From positions 496,001 through 560,000 of the forward strand of contig JBBBDQ010001610.1 in NCBI GenBank assembly GCA_037127315.1: a stretch of 64,000 nucleotides of DNA, written 5' to 3'. Each line of letters opens with the position of its first letter. Within the stretch, counting starts at the first letter, position 1. A program made the position numbers and the translations under genes. Positions 11,960 to 24,638 of the stretch are shown here, one piece after another. A model generated the notes under the pieces. It searched no databases and was not told the DNA's origin. It saw only the letters and a program-made list of their open reading frames with translations. Origin of the DNA: Ascarosepion bandense (Eukaryota; Mollusca; Cephalopoda; Sepiida; Sepiidae).

Positions 11960-12890
11960 ACCGTCAACCATGGTATAGAATACTGCTGTCATTGATACAT
12001 CTCGGGTGCCACTGATACATCTCGGAGTTCTTGGCAAAATCCACCGGAGAATCACTAAAGGAACTGATGCCGACCTAGTGGCTCAACTCTAGTTACTTTC
12101 TCACCGACGTCTCTTCTCCAAATACTTTCACGGTTTCTGCTCACATTAGATTAGCTCCCTGGTGCCAACTCTGCTTAAATTTACATGAGCTACTAGTTTA
12201 GCAACTAGGTCCCACAATTTTACAGTAAAACCAATTAAATATATATGCAACTTCTACTCTAAATTAAACTTTTCTTGCCATTTCCTGCCTGTGAATTTCT
12301 TTCCGTATACATGTTTCCTTGACAACTAAATCTTTAAGAATTTCAATGCATCGTTAATTGCCATCTCTCAACTCCTTTACCTGACAACACTTGTATCACG
12401 TTCTTTTCCCTTTCAACTCTACTCTCATGCAGTTCACTTCACACCAGTATTCTCATAATTCTCTTATCGTTCTCTCACGTATCACATAATTGTTTCTCTT
12501 TCTTAACACTCTCCTCTTATGTAGCCCCTTGCGCACCAGTTGCAGTGCGTCCTTTTTTGGAATGAAATGATTATAAAATAAACATATGTCAATGTAAGAC
12601 AAAGGCAAACATCCACCATCAGCGACGATTTTATCATGTATTGACATAAAACTTTGCTAAGCAACAATACTCTCATGCAGATCTCTTCACACAATTATTC
12701 TCATTTTTCTCTGACTCATTCTCTGAAATATCATGTAATTGTTTCTCTTTCTTAACACTCTCCTCTTATGTAACTCTTCGCGCACCAGTTGCAGTGCGTC
12801 CTTCTTGGAAATGAAATAATTATAAAGTAAACATATGTCAATGTAAGATAGAGGCAAAGGAATGCAAAGCAGAATATAAAATCCTACTTT
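11960..12890 (+). repeat. Decayed CR1/Jockey-type LINE 3' end with a 253-bp tandem duplication
   Basis: Degenerate plus-strand sequence follows the 3' end of the LINE at 56809-60833. Echoes include GTATAGAATACTGCTGTCAT (compare the IEYCCH region), CTAGTTTAGCAACTAGGTCCCAC (the TRLATRSHP region) and a tail of the form CCCCTTGCGCACCAGTTGCAGTGCGTCC ... GAAATGAT-TATAAA. The tail occurs twice, near 12510 and 12763, a 253-bp tandem unit. It is non-coding now. Confidence 0.6.
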
Positions 12891-14060
12891 CTCATATCTA
12901 AATTTAATCTCTAACTGCTATGAATATAAATGTTGTCTTTATTTTCTTTTTTCGTAAAAACAAGGAATATCTATAATATTCCCAGCAATCCTCTGTAAAA
13001 AAAATCATTCCTGTTTTGACTAAATTAAATTTTGTAGCCAATATTGGTTTAATTAGTTGAACGCAAAAATACAGAAGAATGTAAATAATCAATAATTTTT
13101 TCCCACCATTCTGTTCACCCATTTGCCAAAAAATGCAACAAAACTATGACAATATTCCATTAGTTAAGCCTCTTTTTGCTTTAAATACAATAAATATTAA
13201 AGTCATTATAGATTAAAAAAAAGAGAAATTCTGTTATTAATGCAATTTTAATAGAACTGTTTAATTTTTGAAATTGTAATAATTTATGAAGTTTCAAAAA
13301 ATATTTTCAAATAGTTTCAAAGTTTTTTGATGTCGGGATGTTACGTTATTAATTAAGACTATATTTACTCATCGAAAATTGGAAAGTTTATCACAAATCA
13401 TCTAGCCATAGCATTTCTACAATAATGTTTAATGATTTGAAGTTTTTTTGCGAGTGGTAATTTCTGTGTGTCCATGAAAATGTCATGTGTTTCACGGTTT
13501 CTTACGGGAAATAATTTTGACATTTTCATATTTTCCAGTCGCCATACACTTACCTTTCTCCACAACTGTCGAGCTGTCATCAATCGTTCAAATACAAGGG
13601 AATGGCCAGGATGTACAACACTGTCTATAACAAATAATTTTATTCTCAGTTTTATGCTATACAGAAGTAGTACTTGTGTAAATCAGATTAATTCAACATT
13701 AATTTGGCTAATTTTCAAAAATTATATGTTACAGATTTATATTCTACTTCTGAAAGTTTTAAAACCAAGAATTGATTTTTGTTTACAAATGCCTCGATCG
13801 CACATAAATGGGAGAAAATTTGAAAAATGAAAAAAAATTACAAACTTTTAGATTCTTAATCAATGATATTTTTGTTTGAAATACACAAAAAATTTCATTT
13901 ACTGGATATTTACCTTTCAATAAAATCTAAAACAAAAATTTCATGAAACTCTTTTATTTGTAAACTTTCAATTTAAAAGTTGGTTTTCGAAAATGAGTAG
14001 ATGTACCTGCTTACCTTGTGTTAACTTCTATCAACTAAAAATCTAGCGTAAATTCTTCTA
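12890..14060. repeat. Duplicated module M (copy 2)
   Basis: Aligns with 3790-5000. The minus-strand frame at 13583-13398 keeps MDTQKLPLAKKLQIIKHYCR with few changes. There is no support for expression. Confidence 0.5.
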
Positions 14061-14745
14061 TTTCTGCTCGGGTAACGCGGAATTTGTCCCTCCTTTTTGG
14101 TTGTTTCCTCAAATGTGAAAGTTTTGCAGTTGTCTGCAGCGACATTTTAATAGATTACTTTTTATTAAATTTGCATGTTTAGTTTTGAATAAAAAATAGA
14201 CACAACTAAAATTGAAAAATGAACGTTTTCCAGTTGTCTGAAGATAATTTTTAATAAAAGACTTTTTGTTGAATTTGCATGCTTAGACTGCTAATGTTTG
14301 AATAAAATATAGGCAGAAGCAGGAGTGAAAAAACTTTTTCCAGAGAGTTTTTTGTAAAATCTTTCTGCTGAAAAATGAAAAGCAAAACAAAAAATAGCGA
14401 AATTTGTAAAGATGCATGCTAAATAGTGTTTTTGGATTTTAATGTCATTTGAGACTTAAATGACACGATGGGTAGGGGAGGAAATATCACCTCATTTGTG
14501 CATATGAAAAAAATATAATTCTTAGTTGAGAGCGAAAGAAATTATTGTTAGTGGTATTGTTGATATTGCAGTTTATTGTAAATCGCAATATGAGCTCTGA
14601 TTAGAAATATTTAATAGATATGTACTTGTGAAATCCGAATTTACTCTCGTCAACCAAACATCCGCACCACATCGGCTATTTCCGTAAAGCTTCGATAAAG
14701 AGCTCTGAAAGGACTTTTTGTTTTATAAGTTATTGAGGAAATCTA
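14061..14745. other. AT-rich non-coding spacer
   Basis: Contains short internal repeats (TTTTCCAGTTGTCTGAAGA-like units near 14110-14240). No gene is seen. Colinear with 40010-40690. Confidence 0.5.
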
Positions 14746-15190
14746 ATGTGAACATGAAAGGGCGAATAGCGGCGGCTCTGGAAAAAGAGTTCGTTTGTGT
14801 CTGGCGTGCAAAGCAGTAATCTGTTCCAAAGAAAGAAAATAATAATAATACTCACCGCTGTCTTAATAATCCACCTTCAGCTCAGTCTAAAGGAAAAAAG
14901 AGAGGAGGCCCTCGAGTGAAATTTTTATAGACTGAGGAAATGGATTATGGGTAGAGAAATGGATTATAAAACTGACCGACCAAGTTCACTGAGGAGGCAG
15001 TAGCGTCAATTTCTTGGCGAGAAGCTGACGCAGAGAGACGCAGTGAAAAGGTGGAAGGAGGAAAGTGGAGTAGGAAGAGGAAGAGGAAGAGGCGTAGCAA
15101 GAAGCCAGCTGGGAGAGCGTTGAATTGAAATCCAACGGTCTGCGGTTCGATCCCTGGTTCTGCACTCACTAGAATAAAGTGTGCAACATC
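14746..15190 (+). mobile_element. About 445-bp insertion with a tRNA-Phe-like segment, absent from the second copy
   Basis: In the second copy (near 40690) the flanks join directly as GAAATCTAAAGCACTG. Here they are separated and bounded by ATCTAA on both sides, a possible 6-bp target duplication. Near the right end, GCCAGCTGGGAGAGCGTTG (A-box and D-arm like), then a GAA anticodon-like loop, then GGTTCGATCCC (perfect B box, 15136-15146) resemble tRNA-Phe. The T stem does not pair well, so this is not a working tRNA. The tRNA-like part lies near the 3' end and not at the head, which is unusual for a SINE. Confidence 0.55.
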
Positions 15191-16060
15191 TAAAGCACTG
15201 ATTGTTTCAAACGAAAACTTTCGCTACGTTGTGACAATTGAATACGTCGGTTGTAAATTCTGCTTTTGCTGTTATTAATTTTTTTTTACTTATAAAGATT
15301 TTCCGCAACATATTCAGGTGTCTTTCAACACATTTATTTATTTATATTTTTTTTCTTGCAGTGTTTTAATTTACCAAAACAAGTGTACACGTGTGTCCGT
15401 TCTGGTTTAAGGTGGTAGAGAAAAGGTTACCGGGTTTTCAACGTGTCATTCCTGAGATATAAATACTCAGCATTGGCAGGGAAGATCACCGTTGTATTAG
15501 ACGCCTTGGAGACCAGCTGCTGTGACGTGGACATCATCACAATTAGCGAACCGAAAGCGTCGTCATAATTGGTGCCGTTTTCGACAGTATCAGAACTGAC
15601 TCAGGTAACGGTCATCATCAACATTGGCTTCCGGAACTTAGCATCAGCCATCGAGCCAGCCGGCCGGCCAAGTTTTCAGAATTTAACATAAGGTCTGCGT
15701 CTGATTTTTCATCGCCTATATCATCTGGTATAATGCCTTTTTTTAATTGTGGATTTGAACCTTTTTTTTTATTTATTTATAAGCCCAATCTTATAATTTG
15801 GACATACTAGTTCGTGTTCCTCGTAGTTAATATACTTTTCTTCGGGATTCTCTACTTGCTCAACGGAATCTGTAAATCGACGTATCAGGTTTCTTTATTA
15901 TTTTACTTTGTAAGAATTAGTCATATAGGCCGCACTTGTTTTGTCATAGCCAGTGAATATGCCTCTTTGACTTTTAGATCTAGTTTTGCCCTGTGGGTGA
16001 CATATAGGTAGCAAATTGTGCAAAAATATGCATACAACTTACGTTTACAAAATTAATTTA
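15191..16060. other. Unassigned block with a GC-richer stretch
   Basis: The stretch at about 15400-15680 is GC-richer than its surroundings and is conserved at 40900-41190. I see no open frame of note. TTGGTGCCG near 15569 resembles an LTR-element primer-binding site, but no LTR boundaries can be confirmed. The remainder is AT-rich and unassigned. Confidence 0.35.
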
Positions 16061-18475
16061 TGGAAAACAAGAACAGTATACAAGAAGCCAAGGAAGAGAT
16101 CAAGAGCCATATAAGGCAGATACAAAATATTGCAATGGAGGAACGAGAACACCTATCAACAAAAGAAAAATAATATTAAATATTTTAAGTTTTATTTTTC
16201 CATTTTTACGTTGGTGATTGTTGCCGTAATTTTTGCCTTAAGATCATCTTTGTTGTACCAATGATTTTTGTTGGTCTCTCACTCAACTGCTTGTGTGGAA
16301 TGGTGCAGAATGCTGTTGCCAGATATACAGCTTTTCATCAGACATTGTCTCGACACAGAACAACACTACCAACTTAAATCACTTGACGTAGTCTTTCGAG
16401 TTCAATCCAAGGCCTTCACCAAGAAATTCACAAGTTCTTTCTCATCAGATTGATCAGAGTGAGTTTTACATACCTTCATATTAACTATTCTACACATATA
16501 AACAAACTGCGCTGTTCTCATATTGAAACCCACTCGGAAATATTTGTATTGAATCCTATCAACTAAGGAAAAGATAAATCAGACAATACAACTGAAGACT
16601 ATGAGAAAAGATCAATACTCTACAGACAAAACAAGATTTTTCAAACCGATGCAAAGCAATTTTACAGAGAAATAGGTAAAACAAGAATTGATATGACCGT
16701 CGGTCTACAAATATCTAAGATGTCATCCAGTTCTAGGAAAACAGTATGGGTTTAAATGTAAACTGAAAAAGTACACAATTGAACATTTCCAGGAATAAAT
16801 AAAATTCCTAACTTTTGGCTATATTATTTAAATGCAGCACATATAATTCTAGCCAAAGAACTTCAAGAAATGGTTAACAATTCCACTAAAATTCTTGCAT
16901 GGATGACCAAAGGAATTGCCTTTCATCTACCCAAGATTCGTGACACAAATGACATGAAAAGATACAGACTAGTTACATGCTTTCCGAAACATGCAAACTA
17001 TAAATATCTATTTTAATAAAACAGATATATTTATTATTGGAAAGAAATGACATACTACAGCTAAAAAAAGGGTGCAAACATGGTCTTTTACAGATGTAAA
17101 GATCAATTATTTATTAATATGGTGATTTTGGAAACCTGCTCCTATGCAAATATAAATCGTGGTACTGCCTTTATAGATTATCGTAAGGAATTCAATAGTG
17201 TATTACATTACTGAAATTAAAGATTTTAAATATGTACAAGGTATCAGCAGTCATCATAAATTTCATCAAACAATGTATCTTGACATGGAAAACAACTCTT
17301 TACCTCAATCATATAATTGGACCTTATAACTCTGGTGGAATAAACAACAGATGTATATTTCAAGGTGATTCTTTGTCTCTCTTACTATTTTGCATATCAG
17401 TAATAGCATCAACCAGTCAACTTAACAAGACAGAATGTGGTTATAAAATGGCTCAAAAGAAAATAAGCCATTTATTTTACATAGATGATTTAAGTTGTAT
17501 GCTAAGAAAGATAATGAGCTAGAAGATTTAGAAGTTGCCATCCAAGAGGTCCAAAACAGCCTACACTACAAATTGGCTTGGACTATGCTGTAACAATACA
17601 AGCATTAGAGCAAGAAGAAGCTTATAACTGCATATGTTTAAATGAGAGTGAAAAAATTCGCCAAAAAATGAAAGAAGTATTGCGTAAATAGTACTATACA
17701 AGGCTACGACTGATATTCAAAACAGAATTGAATTCTCAAAACAAATTTATGGACATCAATAAACTTGCCATGCAAGTGGTCCAATATAGCCTCAACATCT
17801 TGAACTGGACTCTAAATTATATCCAACGAAAGGATTCTAAGAAAAGAAACCTTCTTTCTAAACATTAGATACATCATACAAATACTGACGGAGACCGCAT
17901 ATACATACCGCCTTAAAGAAGGAGGAAAAGGTCTTATTCAGCGAGAATTGTCATAAAAGTCAACAACTATTGACGTACTACCATAACAAGAAACAACAAA
18001 TGACTGGATAATGCTAAAAAATAAATATAAATTAATATAAATCTCACTGCGATGGACTGGGATAATATTTACACTGGACAATGTGCAAACACTATGGAAA
18101 TATATAAACAAACACTAGTATAAACATCACCCAGCACCGGTTACAGAAATGAAATGGGACGGGCGTTATTTTTAAAAATAAATAAAAAAATCCTGTTTAT
18201 TAAATGATATGGATTATTGAGCGGATTGTAATATAAAAAATATATAGAAACCTTGAAATTTAAAGAGAAAAATGCAGAAATTGAAAACAAGTATCGTCAC
18301 AGTTAGTGTGGAAGCAATTGAAATGATAAAGAATGGAACAAGAAATACATTGAAAAATCCCTTGAAACCCCAGCTTAAGAGATATACAAAAATTATCTTG
18401 TACAATACAGTCCACAAACTAAGGAAACCTTTGTCTATGTAACGCGAGAGTTGTTAGGGCGATATTAAATATATG
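16060..18475 (+). pseudogene. R2-like LINE remnant (copy I)
   Basis: Plus-strand broken frames in the order of an R2-superfamily polyprotein. They run MENKNSIQEAKEEIKSHI (16060), a nested insert (16165-16558), NFWLYYLNA and AWMTKGIAFHLPKIRDTND (16805-16980), NFIKQCILTWKTTLYLN (17232 on), CIFQGDSLSLLLFCISV with ISHLFYIDDLS (the reverse-transcriptase YIDD box, to 17522), then C-terminal pieces to about 18450. Relative to the copy at 41560-44700 it lacks about 345 bp near 16149 and about 410 bp near 18030. It is dead by stops and frameshifts. Confidence 0.65.
16165..16558. mobile_element. Nested insertion within the R2-like remnant (copy I)
   Basis: Same element as at 42009-42392, where both target duplications are visible. 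Here the left flank is shortened by the adjacent deletion. Parts of this repeat also occur at 19880-20030, 46100-46245 and 55810-55935. Confidence 0.5.
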
Positions 18476-18972
18476 AAATGGAGCCATAACAACACAAAAC
18501 GACCTGCTTAATATCTCCCTACAGATTTGGTCGTTCGTGCAACCATAGCAGAAATCGAATTATAATGAAAAATGAATATGTGAGATAAAAATCAAATGAA
18601 ATATCGCCATAACAACACACCAATAACTGACTTATGTCTTTCTGCAGACTTGGTAGGTTGTGAGAAAATAGCAGTAATCAAATTATGATAAAAATAAAGA
18701 AATATGAAATACAATTAATAAACCAATATGAGAAAAACAATCATTTACATTGGTCAACATGCCCTTCAAATTGCTAAAAGACTCCCTCTATTTTCAACTA
18801 TGAAACTTTTTGGCTTTGATTGACAATTATATAGTACACAAATATTTCCCTGCTACTTGAAAAAATCAAGGGAAATTACTCTGAATTTACAAACAATAAT
18901 TTTATTTCTCAATTTAAATTAAAACGTATATATAACAGCATGTGTGTATGTGTATTTGTGTGCGCAATCACC

Positions 18973-19018
<46 letters not shown>

Positions 19019-20229
19019 TAATAAACATAACAGAAAATGAATGTCTATTATGTTTAATCATGTGCCGTTTTATACAAAGTATTTGCTTTTCATTTTAGGT
19101 AAAAATACAGACAAAATTTGGCCAACATTTCAATACTTTTTTCATTATGCAGGTTGTAAGCCAAATTCAGAGAGGTTACAGGGTCGTTAACATAAAGACA
19201 ACGTTAATAGAACTATATGTCTAAATGAAATGTAATGTGATCTGACCAGATTGAAATATGATTTTATTAATTTGATTTAATGTATATGGCCTCCAATATG
19301 TGAAGGTTACTTTTTACTGTGCGTATGAGTGAGAATTATTGTGTTATCGGCTAAAATATATCTAATATTAACTACATTGTTATGTTTTTCTTAGAAATGT
19401 TGAATAATTAAATTCTGATCGTAAAGAAGACAAAAAGTCTCCGAAAGAGCTGGGTTGTAGTAAAGCCCATATATGTAGTGTGTTTATTATTAGTACCAGA
19501 AATACCATCTATAAACGGGCATGTAAATTAATACTTTATATTTGTGTTTTTTTATGCTGCTCCTATTTTCACATGATGTGATTCTCTGTAGAACCAGATT
19601 TCTTTTTCCTGAATTTCCTACTTCTTCTGTGATCAGATATTCATGTGTACACTGCCATTTATAACGACCGATATTACATAACAGTCTAGAAATGTTTTCT
19701 TTGTTTCTAACGATATTTTCCCGATTCTTTATAATTTACTGAATTTTAGATACTTCAATGCGCCTTCATATTTTGCTGTAGCATCTTTCATTCCCTGTTA
19801 AAACACTTCCAAGATATTTATCACTCATATTACAACTCAGAACACAGAACTGTATATTGAGCAAATCTGACAATAATATGACTTTACCAAGAAATTCCGA
19901 ACTTCTTTTCTCATCAGATTGATCAGAGTGAGTTGTACATACCTTCATAATCACTATTCTACACATATAAATAAACTGAGCTGTTCTCATATTGAGACCC
20001 ACTCGGAAATATTTGTATAGAATTTTCCGGCTCGAATGCCAATCAGTACATTGTGCTATTTCCGAATTTCTAGTGAAAGGATTGTGTCATGGTGCTTTTT
20101 TCTCATAAAAATGTGCCCAACTGACCGTACTACACTGTGAATGCATCAAAATCAATGTGCATGCATAAAATTGAAAATATAAAATAGAAACAATTTCCTC
20201 ATTGCAACCTGTATATACAAGGCTAGAGC

Positions 20230-20302
<73 letters not shown>

Positions 20303-20790
20303 TGTTTGTGTGTGTGTGCGTGTGTGTGTGTGTTTGTGTATATGTGAGTGTGTGTCTTTGAGTGCATTGTGTATCATCTTATTTCAGTGTTGTGTATAAA
20401 ATGCTTAAATGTTTGAAAGATTTTGAAATGAGACTATTTTGTATATTCCCATCCTTTCTTCCATCTCATTAATGTGTTAGGATATCATGGATATATTAAC
20501 GCCTATAGTGGACTTTGAATAGTTGAGTATACCAATATATTTTCTCTCTTTTCAAGCACTCCATTAATAATAATAATGGTATTCTAATATTCTTCTGAAT
20601 TCAATTTTTATTATTTATCGAATGGACAAATAGAAACAACACTAAAACAATCATTAACATAACATAAGAATTTATGGAAACTAATGGGAATCAATGGCTC
20701 ACTACATATTTCATTTAAGACTACTAATATTAGAGAAAACTAAATTCCACACAGTTAACACGTGTCACTAGCTTTCTTCATCAGTACATA
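18476..20790. repeat. Gene-unit flank (copy 2) with microsatellites
   Basis: Repeats 1-600 and extends it. It has TA at about 18976-19013 and a compound (TC)n(TA)n(GT)n tract at about 20233-20345. The part at 19410-20790 is missing from the flank of gene copy 1. The segment at 19420-19960 is partly found at 55140-55560 and reversed near 23230-23720. No gene is recognised. Confidence 0.6.
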
Positions 20791-20794
20791 TATT

Positions 20795-21160
20795 CCAAAT
20801 GAACTGAAAGTATTGTGCAAAGAGAGAAAAGCAAAATTAGTGGGAAATCAGGTGAAGCCTTTCTTTTGTCAACATGAGAAAAAAAATCTCATAATAACAG
20901 TGATTCCTCGGAAATACTCTGTGTTCGGACTCTCTACTCTCGGCCACCCCGGTCTCTATTCCCTTCCTGCTCTCACTTTCTCTTTCTTCTTTCTCTCTCT
21001 CTTTCTTTCATTCTCTCTTTTTCTCTGTCTTTTTCTCAGCCCCTCCTAAGAAAAGAAGAAAAGTTTGATCTTTTGTGGAACGAAAATATACGCACGTATA
21101 TGTGTTTTTCAAATACCTGTCCCTGGGTTCGAATCCAGTGTCCACCTATATCCGTTTAAC
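20795..21160 (+). repeat. Polypyrimidine/B-box repeat next to gene copy 2
   Basis: Counterpart of 605-985. It keeps GGGTTCGAATCC near 21127 and the CT-rich tract at about 20960-21040. Confidence 0.5.
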
Positions 21161-21469
21161 ATGTGTGCAAATAAAATCACTTACAGTGTTACAACTAAAT
21201 AAAGATGTTAAAAAGTTATTTAGTTTAAAGCAATTAATTTTTGATGTTTTTGAATAATTTATATTTAGAGATATATCAACAAATATTTTTACGCGTTGAT
21301 TGAGATTAATCTGGGCACAAATTTTCCCGTCCAAATGAAATGTATATTTCAACAACAATATTTCTCTAAATTCATTGTCGGTGTCGAAATAAGTTTCACA
21401 GATCATTTGACATGTTAAATCAGTGATAGAAATAAGGACAAAACTTTCAATTCAAATCTACAATCTACT

Positions 21470-21475
21470 TTTATT
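21470..21475 (-). terminator. Polyadenylation signal AATAAA, gene copy 2
   Basis: Minus-strand AATAAA 62 bases past the stop, as in copy 1. Confidence 0.65.
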
Positions 21476-21536
21476 TTGCACATTGAAATGTTACAATAAC
21501 AAAATGAAAAGTAATCATGTCCAGTATTTCAATTGT

Positions 21537-21931
21537 CTATGACTCATTGCTGCCTTCAGCATCGGCATCGGCGGCAGCTTCTGTGGCTGTCTCCTCAGTC
21601 ACTTGAACATCTTCACCAGAAGCTTCTTGCTGTTCCTCTGCGATGACGTTGCTTACTGAAAAGAAACAAATGATTTATAAACAATGTAACAGTTTAGTTA
21701 AAAAATATATTTTCACTGCAATATATATTCTACATATTAGATGAAATCTCTTTCAGAATTACTGAAAAGAATATTTTGGGCAAAGCAGTTCCAGATCAGT
21801 TAAAATTGTTTTAAAAAGTTCTGATAAAATATGTAAAATATTAATGCATAACTTAAAATATATTAATTATTCGTACCTGCGAAGGCAGTGAAGACGCAGA
21901 GAGACAAAAGAAAGATGAGTTTTCCAGACAT
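21537..21931 (-). CDS. Small acidic secreted peptide precursor, copy 2 (exons 21931-21877 and 21655-21537)
   Basis: Same two-coding-exon plan as copy 1 with the same exon lengths (55 and 119 coding bases, 57 residues). The leader differs from the others by Ala10 to Ser (GCT to TCT). The acidic tail reads QEASGEDVQV where copy 1 has QEGSGEDVQM. Intron 2 is shorter (221 bp), lacking an AT-rich stretch that copies 1 and 4 have. AATAAA is at 21475-21470. The 5'-UTR part of exon 2 begins at 21937, and intron 1 is 762 bp. There are no in-frame stops or splice-site losses, so it is probably functional. Function unknown. Confidence 0.75.
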
Positions 21932-22699
21932 GATGATCTGTAAAAAACATTCAAATAATTAATAATATATAATAATGTTATAAAATGATTTGGAGGCCCT
22001 CACTCATTCGCAATAGTTAAGGTAGTTATCTTGAATTTCTTTATAGGTAATAACTAATATTTTTCATTATCATTTAGTAATATGTTGGGCGACTTATAAA
22101 TTGAAACCATTATTTAGTTTATTTATTATCTCTTAGCACCTGCTTACGTCAAAAAGTAAATTGTCCTTTCCGGCCATATCCGGTAAATATCTAAATATAT
22201 AAGTTCGATTATCATGTGCTGTAATGTTGGACATGCAGTTGATGTAATCAATAAACTTTCAGCGTGGAAAAGCAGAGCCGAGTTCAATTTCTTATCAGGT
22301 TGTGTCATTCATTTACGCGCAAATTTCTTAAGACTCCCATTGACCGAAATGAGACATGAACGATGAAGCCTGTCACATCCGTAGCTACCAATCAAAGATT
22401 TGTCTATTGCATTACAAGAATGACCTATTTCTCCATATATATGGAATCTGTGGAAAGTTGACGTTAAATATAGGACGCACAGACACACACACACAGAGAC
22501 AAATAAACAGAAACAGAAACACACAAACATGATATTCATTGATTTGACTTAAACGTTAATTGGAAAAATTAAACGTTAATCGGAAAAATTAAACCTTCAC
22601 GAAATTCAGATTACTATTTTAGCAAAACTGTGTGAATATAAAATTGTTCACAAATGTAAATGTAAAGAAATCGCGATAATAATAATTGTATTGTCTTAC

Positions 22700-22795
22700 T
22701 TTGTGGTGCTGTGTTGTGGGAACACAAATTGACGATTCAACAGTTGAACGTTGTCAAAGACAGTGACTTCAATGTGAGAGAGCCCGATTTTTATA
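22700..22795 (-). promoter_or_regulatory. TATA promoter and non-coding exon 1, gene copy 2
   Basis: The TATA box (TATAAAAA) reads on the minus strand at 22795-22788. The context differs slightly from the other copies (CCTATAAAAATC, not GCTATAAAAATC). The donor is GTAAGA (22699-22694), not GTAAGT. The inferred exon 1 is about 22765-22700. Confidence 0.6.
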
Positions 22796-22895
22796 GGAGA
22801 ATATCTACGTGACTTACTTTAATTCCCTTTGTTGTCTTATGAAATGATTAGTACATTTCAATAAAGAATTCTCTTTTTATGACAAAAATCATTGT

Positions 22896-24630
22896 TACAA
22901 CAAAGGTCACCTTAAGTCAAGAATTATGGCAGCAATCACCAACATTCTGAAGTCGTCTGCAGGCGATGGTTCAAGCCAATGACGATAATTCTCTGTGAAT
23001 TTACTTTTTAATATTTCAAGATTTTTTCTGTAATTTTGGATATTGATATTTTTAAAATCAGATGTCATGGTTACTTTCGTTATTTAAACATAATATATAT
23101 TTATTGAAACCTAATTATGAATTTACATGAATTATATGTTTTAAGATATTTGCCTCTATGGAAAAATGGCGAATTTCGGATGTTGAATTCCGTATAATTT
23201 GAGGGCCCGACAGATTGTAAGACTTTACTGAAGGCATTTCATATTATTGTCAGATTTGCTCAATATAGAGTTGTGTGTACCGGACACGGGTAACTTTCTT
23301 GGAATAAGAAAACAAAGACTACATTTCATGTATATCAAATCATCTAATGTGTGTGATAAATATCTTAGAAGTGTTTTAACAGGGAATGAAAGATGCTACA
23401 ACAAAATATGAAGGCGCATTGAAATCTCTAAAATTAATTAAATTATAAAAAAATGGCAGCGTACACTTGAATATCTGATCACAGATGAAGTAGAAAATTC
23501 AGGAAAAAGATATCTGGACCTATAGAGAATCACATCGTATGAAAATAGGAGCAGCATAAAAAAAACCAATGTAGAGTATCAAATTAAATTCCCGTTCAGA
23601 GATGGTATCTCTGGTACTAGTAATATACCCACTCCATATAATGGCTTTACTACAACCCCGCTCTTCCATAGACTTGTTGTCTTCTTTATGGTCAAACTTA
23701 AATAAAACCACATTTCTAAAAAAACATAACGATGTAGTTAATATGAGACATATTTTAGCCGATAACACAATAATTCTCACTCATACGCACAGTAAAATGT
23801 AACATTCAGATATTGGAGGCCATATACATTAAATCAAATTAATAAAATCACATTTCAATCTGGTCAGATCACATTACATTTCATTTAGACATATAGTTCT
23901 GTTTAACGTTTCTTTATGCTAACGACCCTGTAACATCTCTGAAGTTCGCTTACAACCAGCATAATGAAAAATATATTCAAATGTTCGACAAATTTTGTCT
24001 GTATTTTTACCTAAACTTTAATACAAATACTGTTTACGGAATGGCACATGATTAAACATGATAGACATTCATTTTCTGTTATGTTTATTAGTACTTATAT
24101 ATATATATATATATATATAGTGGGTGATTGCTCACACAAATACATATACACACTTACTTTTATGTATAAGTTTTAATTTAAAGTGATAAATAAAATCGTT
24201 GTTTGTAAATTCAGAGTAACTTCCCTTGATTTTCTCAAGCGGCATGGAAATATTTATGTACTATATAATTTTCAGTCAAAGACCAAATGTTTCCAGGTTG
24301 AAAATAGAGGGATCCTTTTAGCAATTTGAAGGGCATGTTGACGAATGTATATGATTGTTTTTCTCATATTGGTTTATTAATTGTATTTCATATTACTTTA
24401 TTTTCATCATAATCTGAATTCTGCTATGTTCCCACAACCTACCATGTCTGCAGAAAGACATAAGTCAGTTAGTGCTGTGTTGCTCTGGCTACATTTCCTT
24501 TGTTTTTATCTCCCATATTATTCTTTTTATGTCATTTTTCATTATAATTCGATTTCTTCTATGGTTGCACTACCAACCAAGTCTGTAGGGAGACATTATG
24601 CAGTCCGTTTTGTGTTGTTATGGCTCCATT
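22896..24630. other. Non-coding part of the left inverted arm
   Basis: AT-rich with no convincing gene. It includes a TA tract at about 24098-24118 and the reversed unit flank. Open frames at 23520-23802 and 24381-24653 are short and not conserved in a protein-like way. Confidence 0.5.
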
Positions 24631-24638
24631 TCATATAT

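Noticed and set aside
15100..15165. Possible functional tRNA-Phe
   Set aside because: The A and B boxes are good, but the T stem and acceptor stem do not pair, and the sequence is part of a copy-specific insertion.
15560..15600. TTGGTGCCG as a primer-binding site of an LTR retrotransposon
   Set aside because: No paired LTRs, no TG...CA ends that I can define, and no gag or pol frames follow.
20152..20399. Open frames over TC/TA/GT repeats (also at 46372-46587 and 54606-54788)
   Set aside because: Translations of pure simple-sequence repeats whose length differs between copies.
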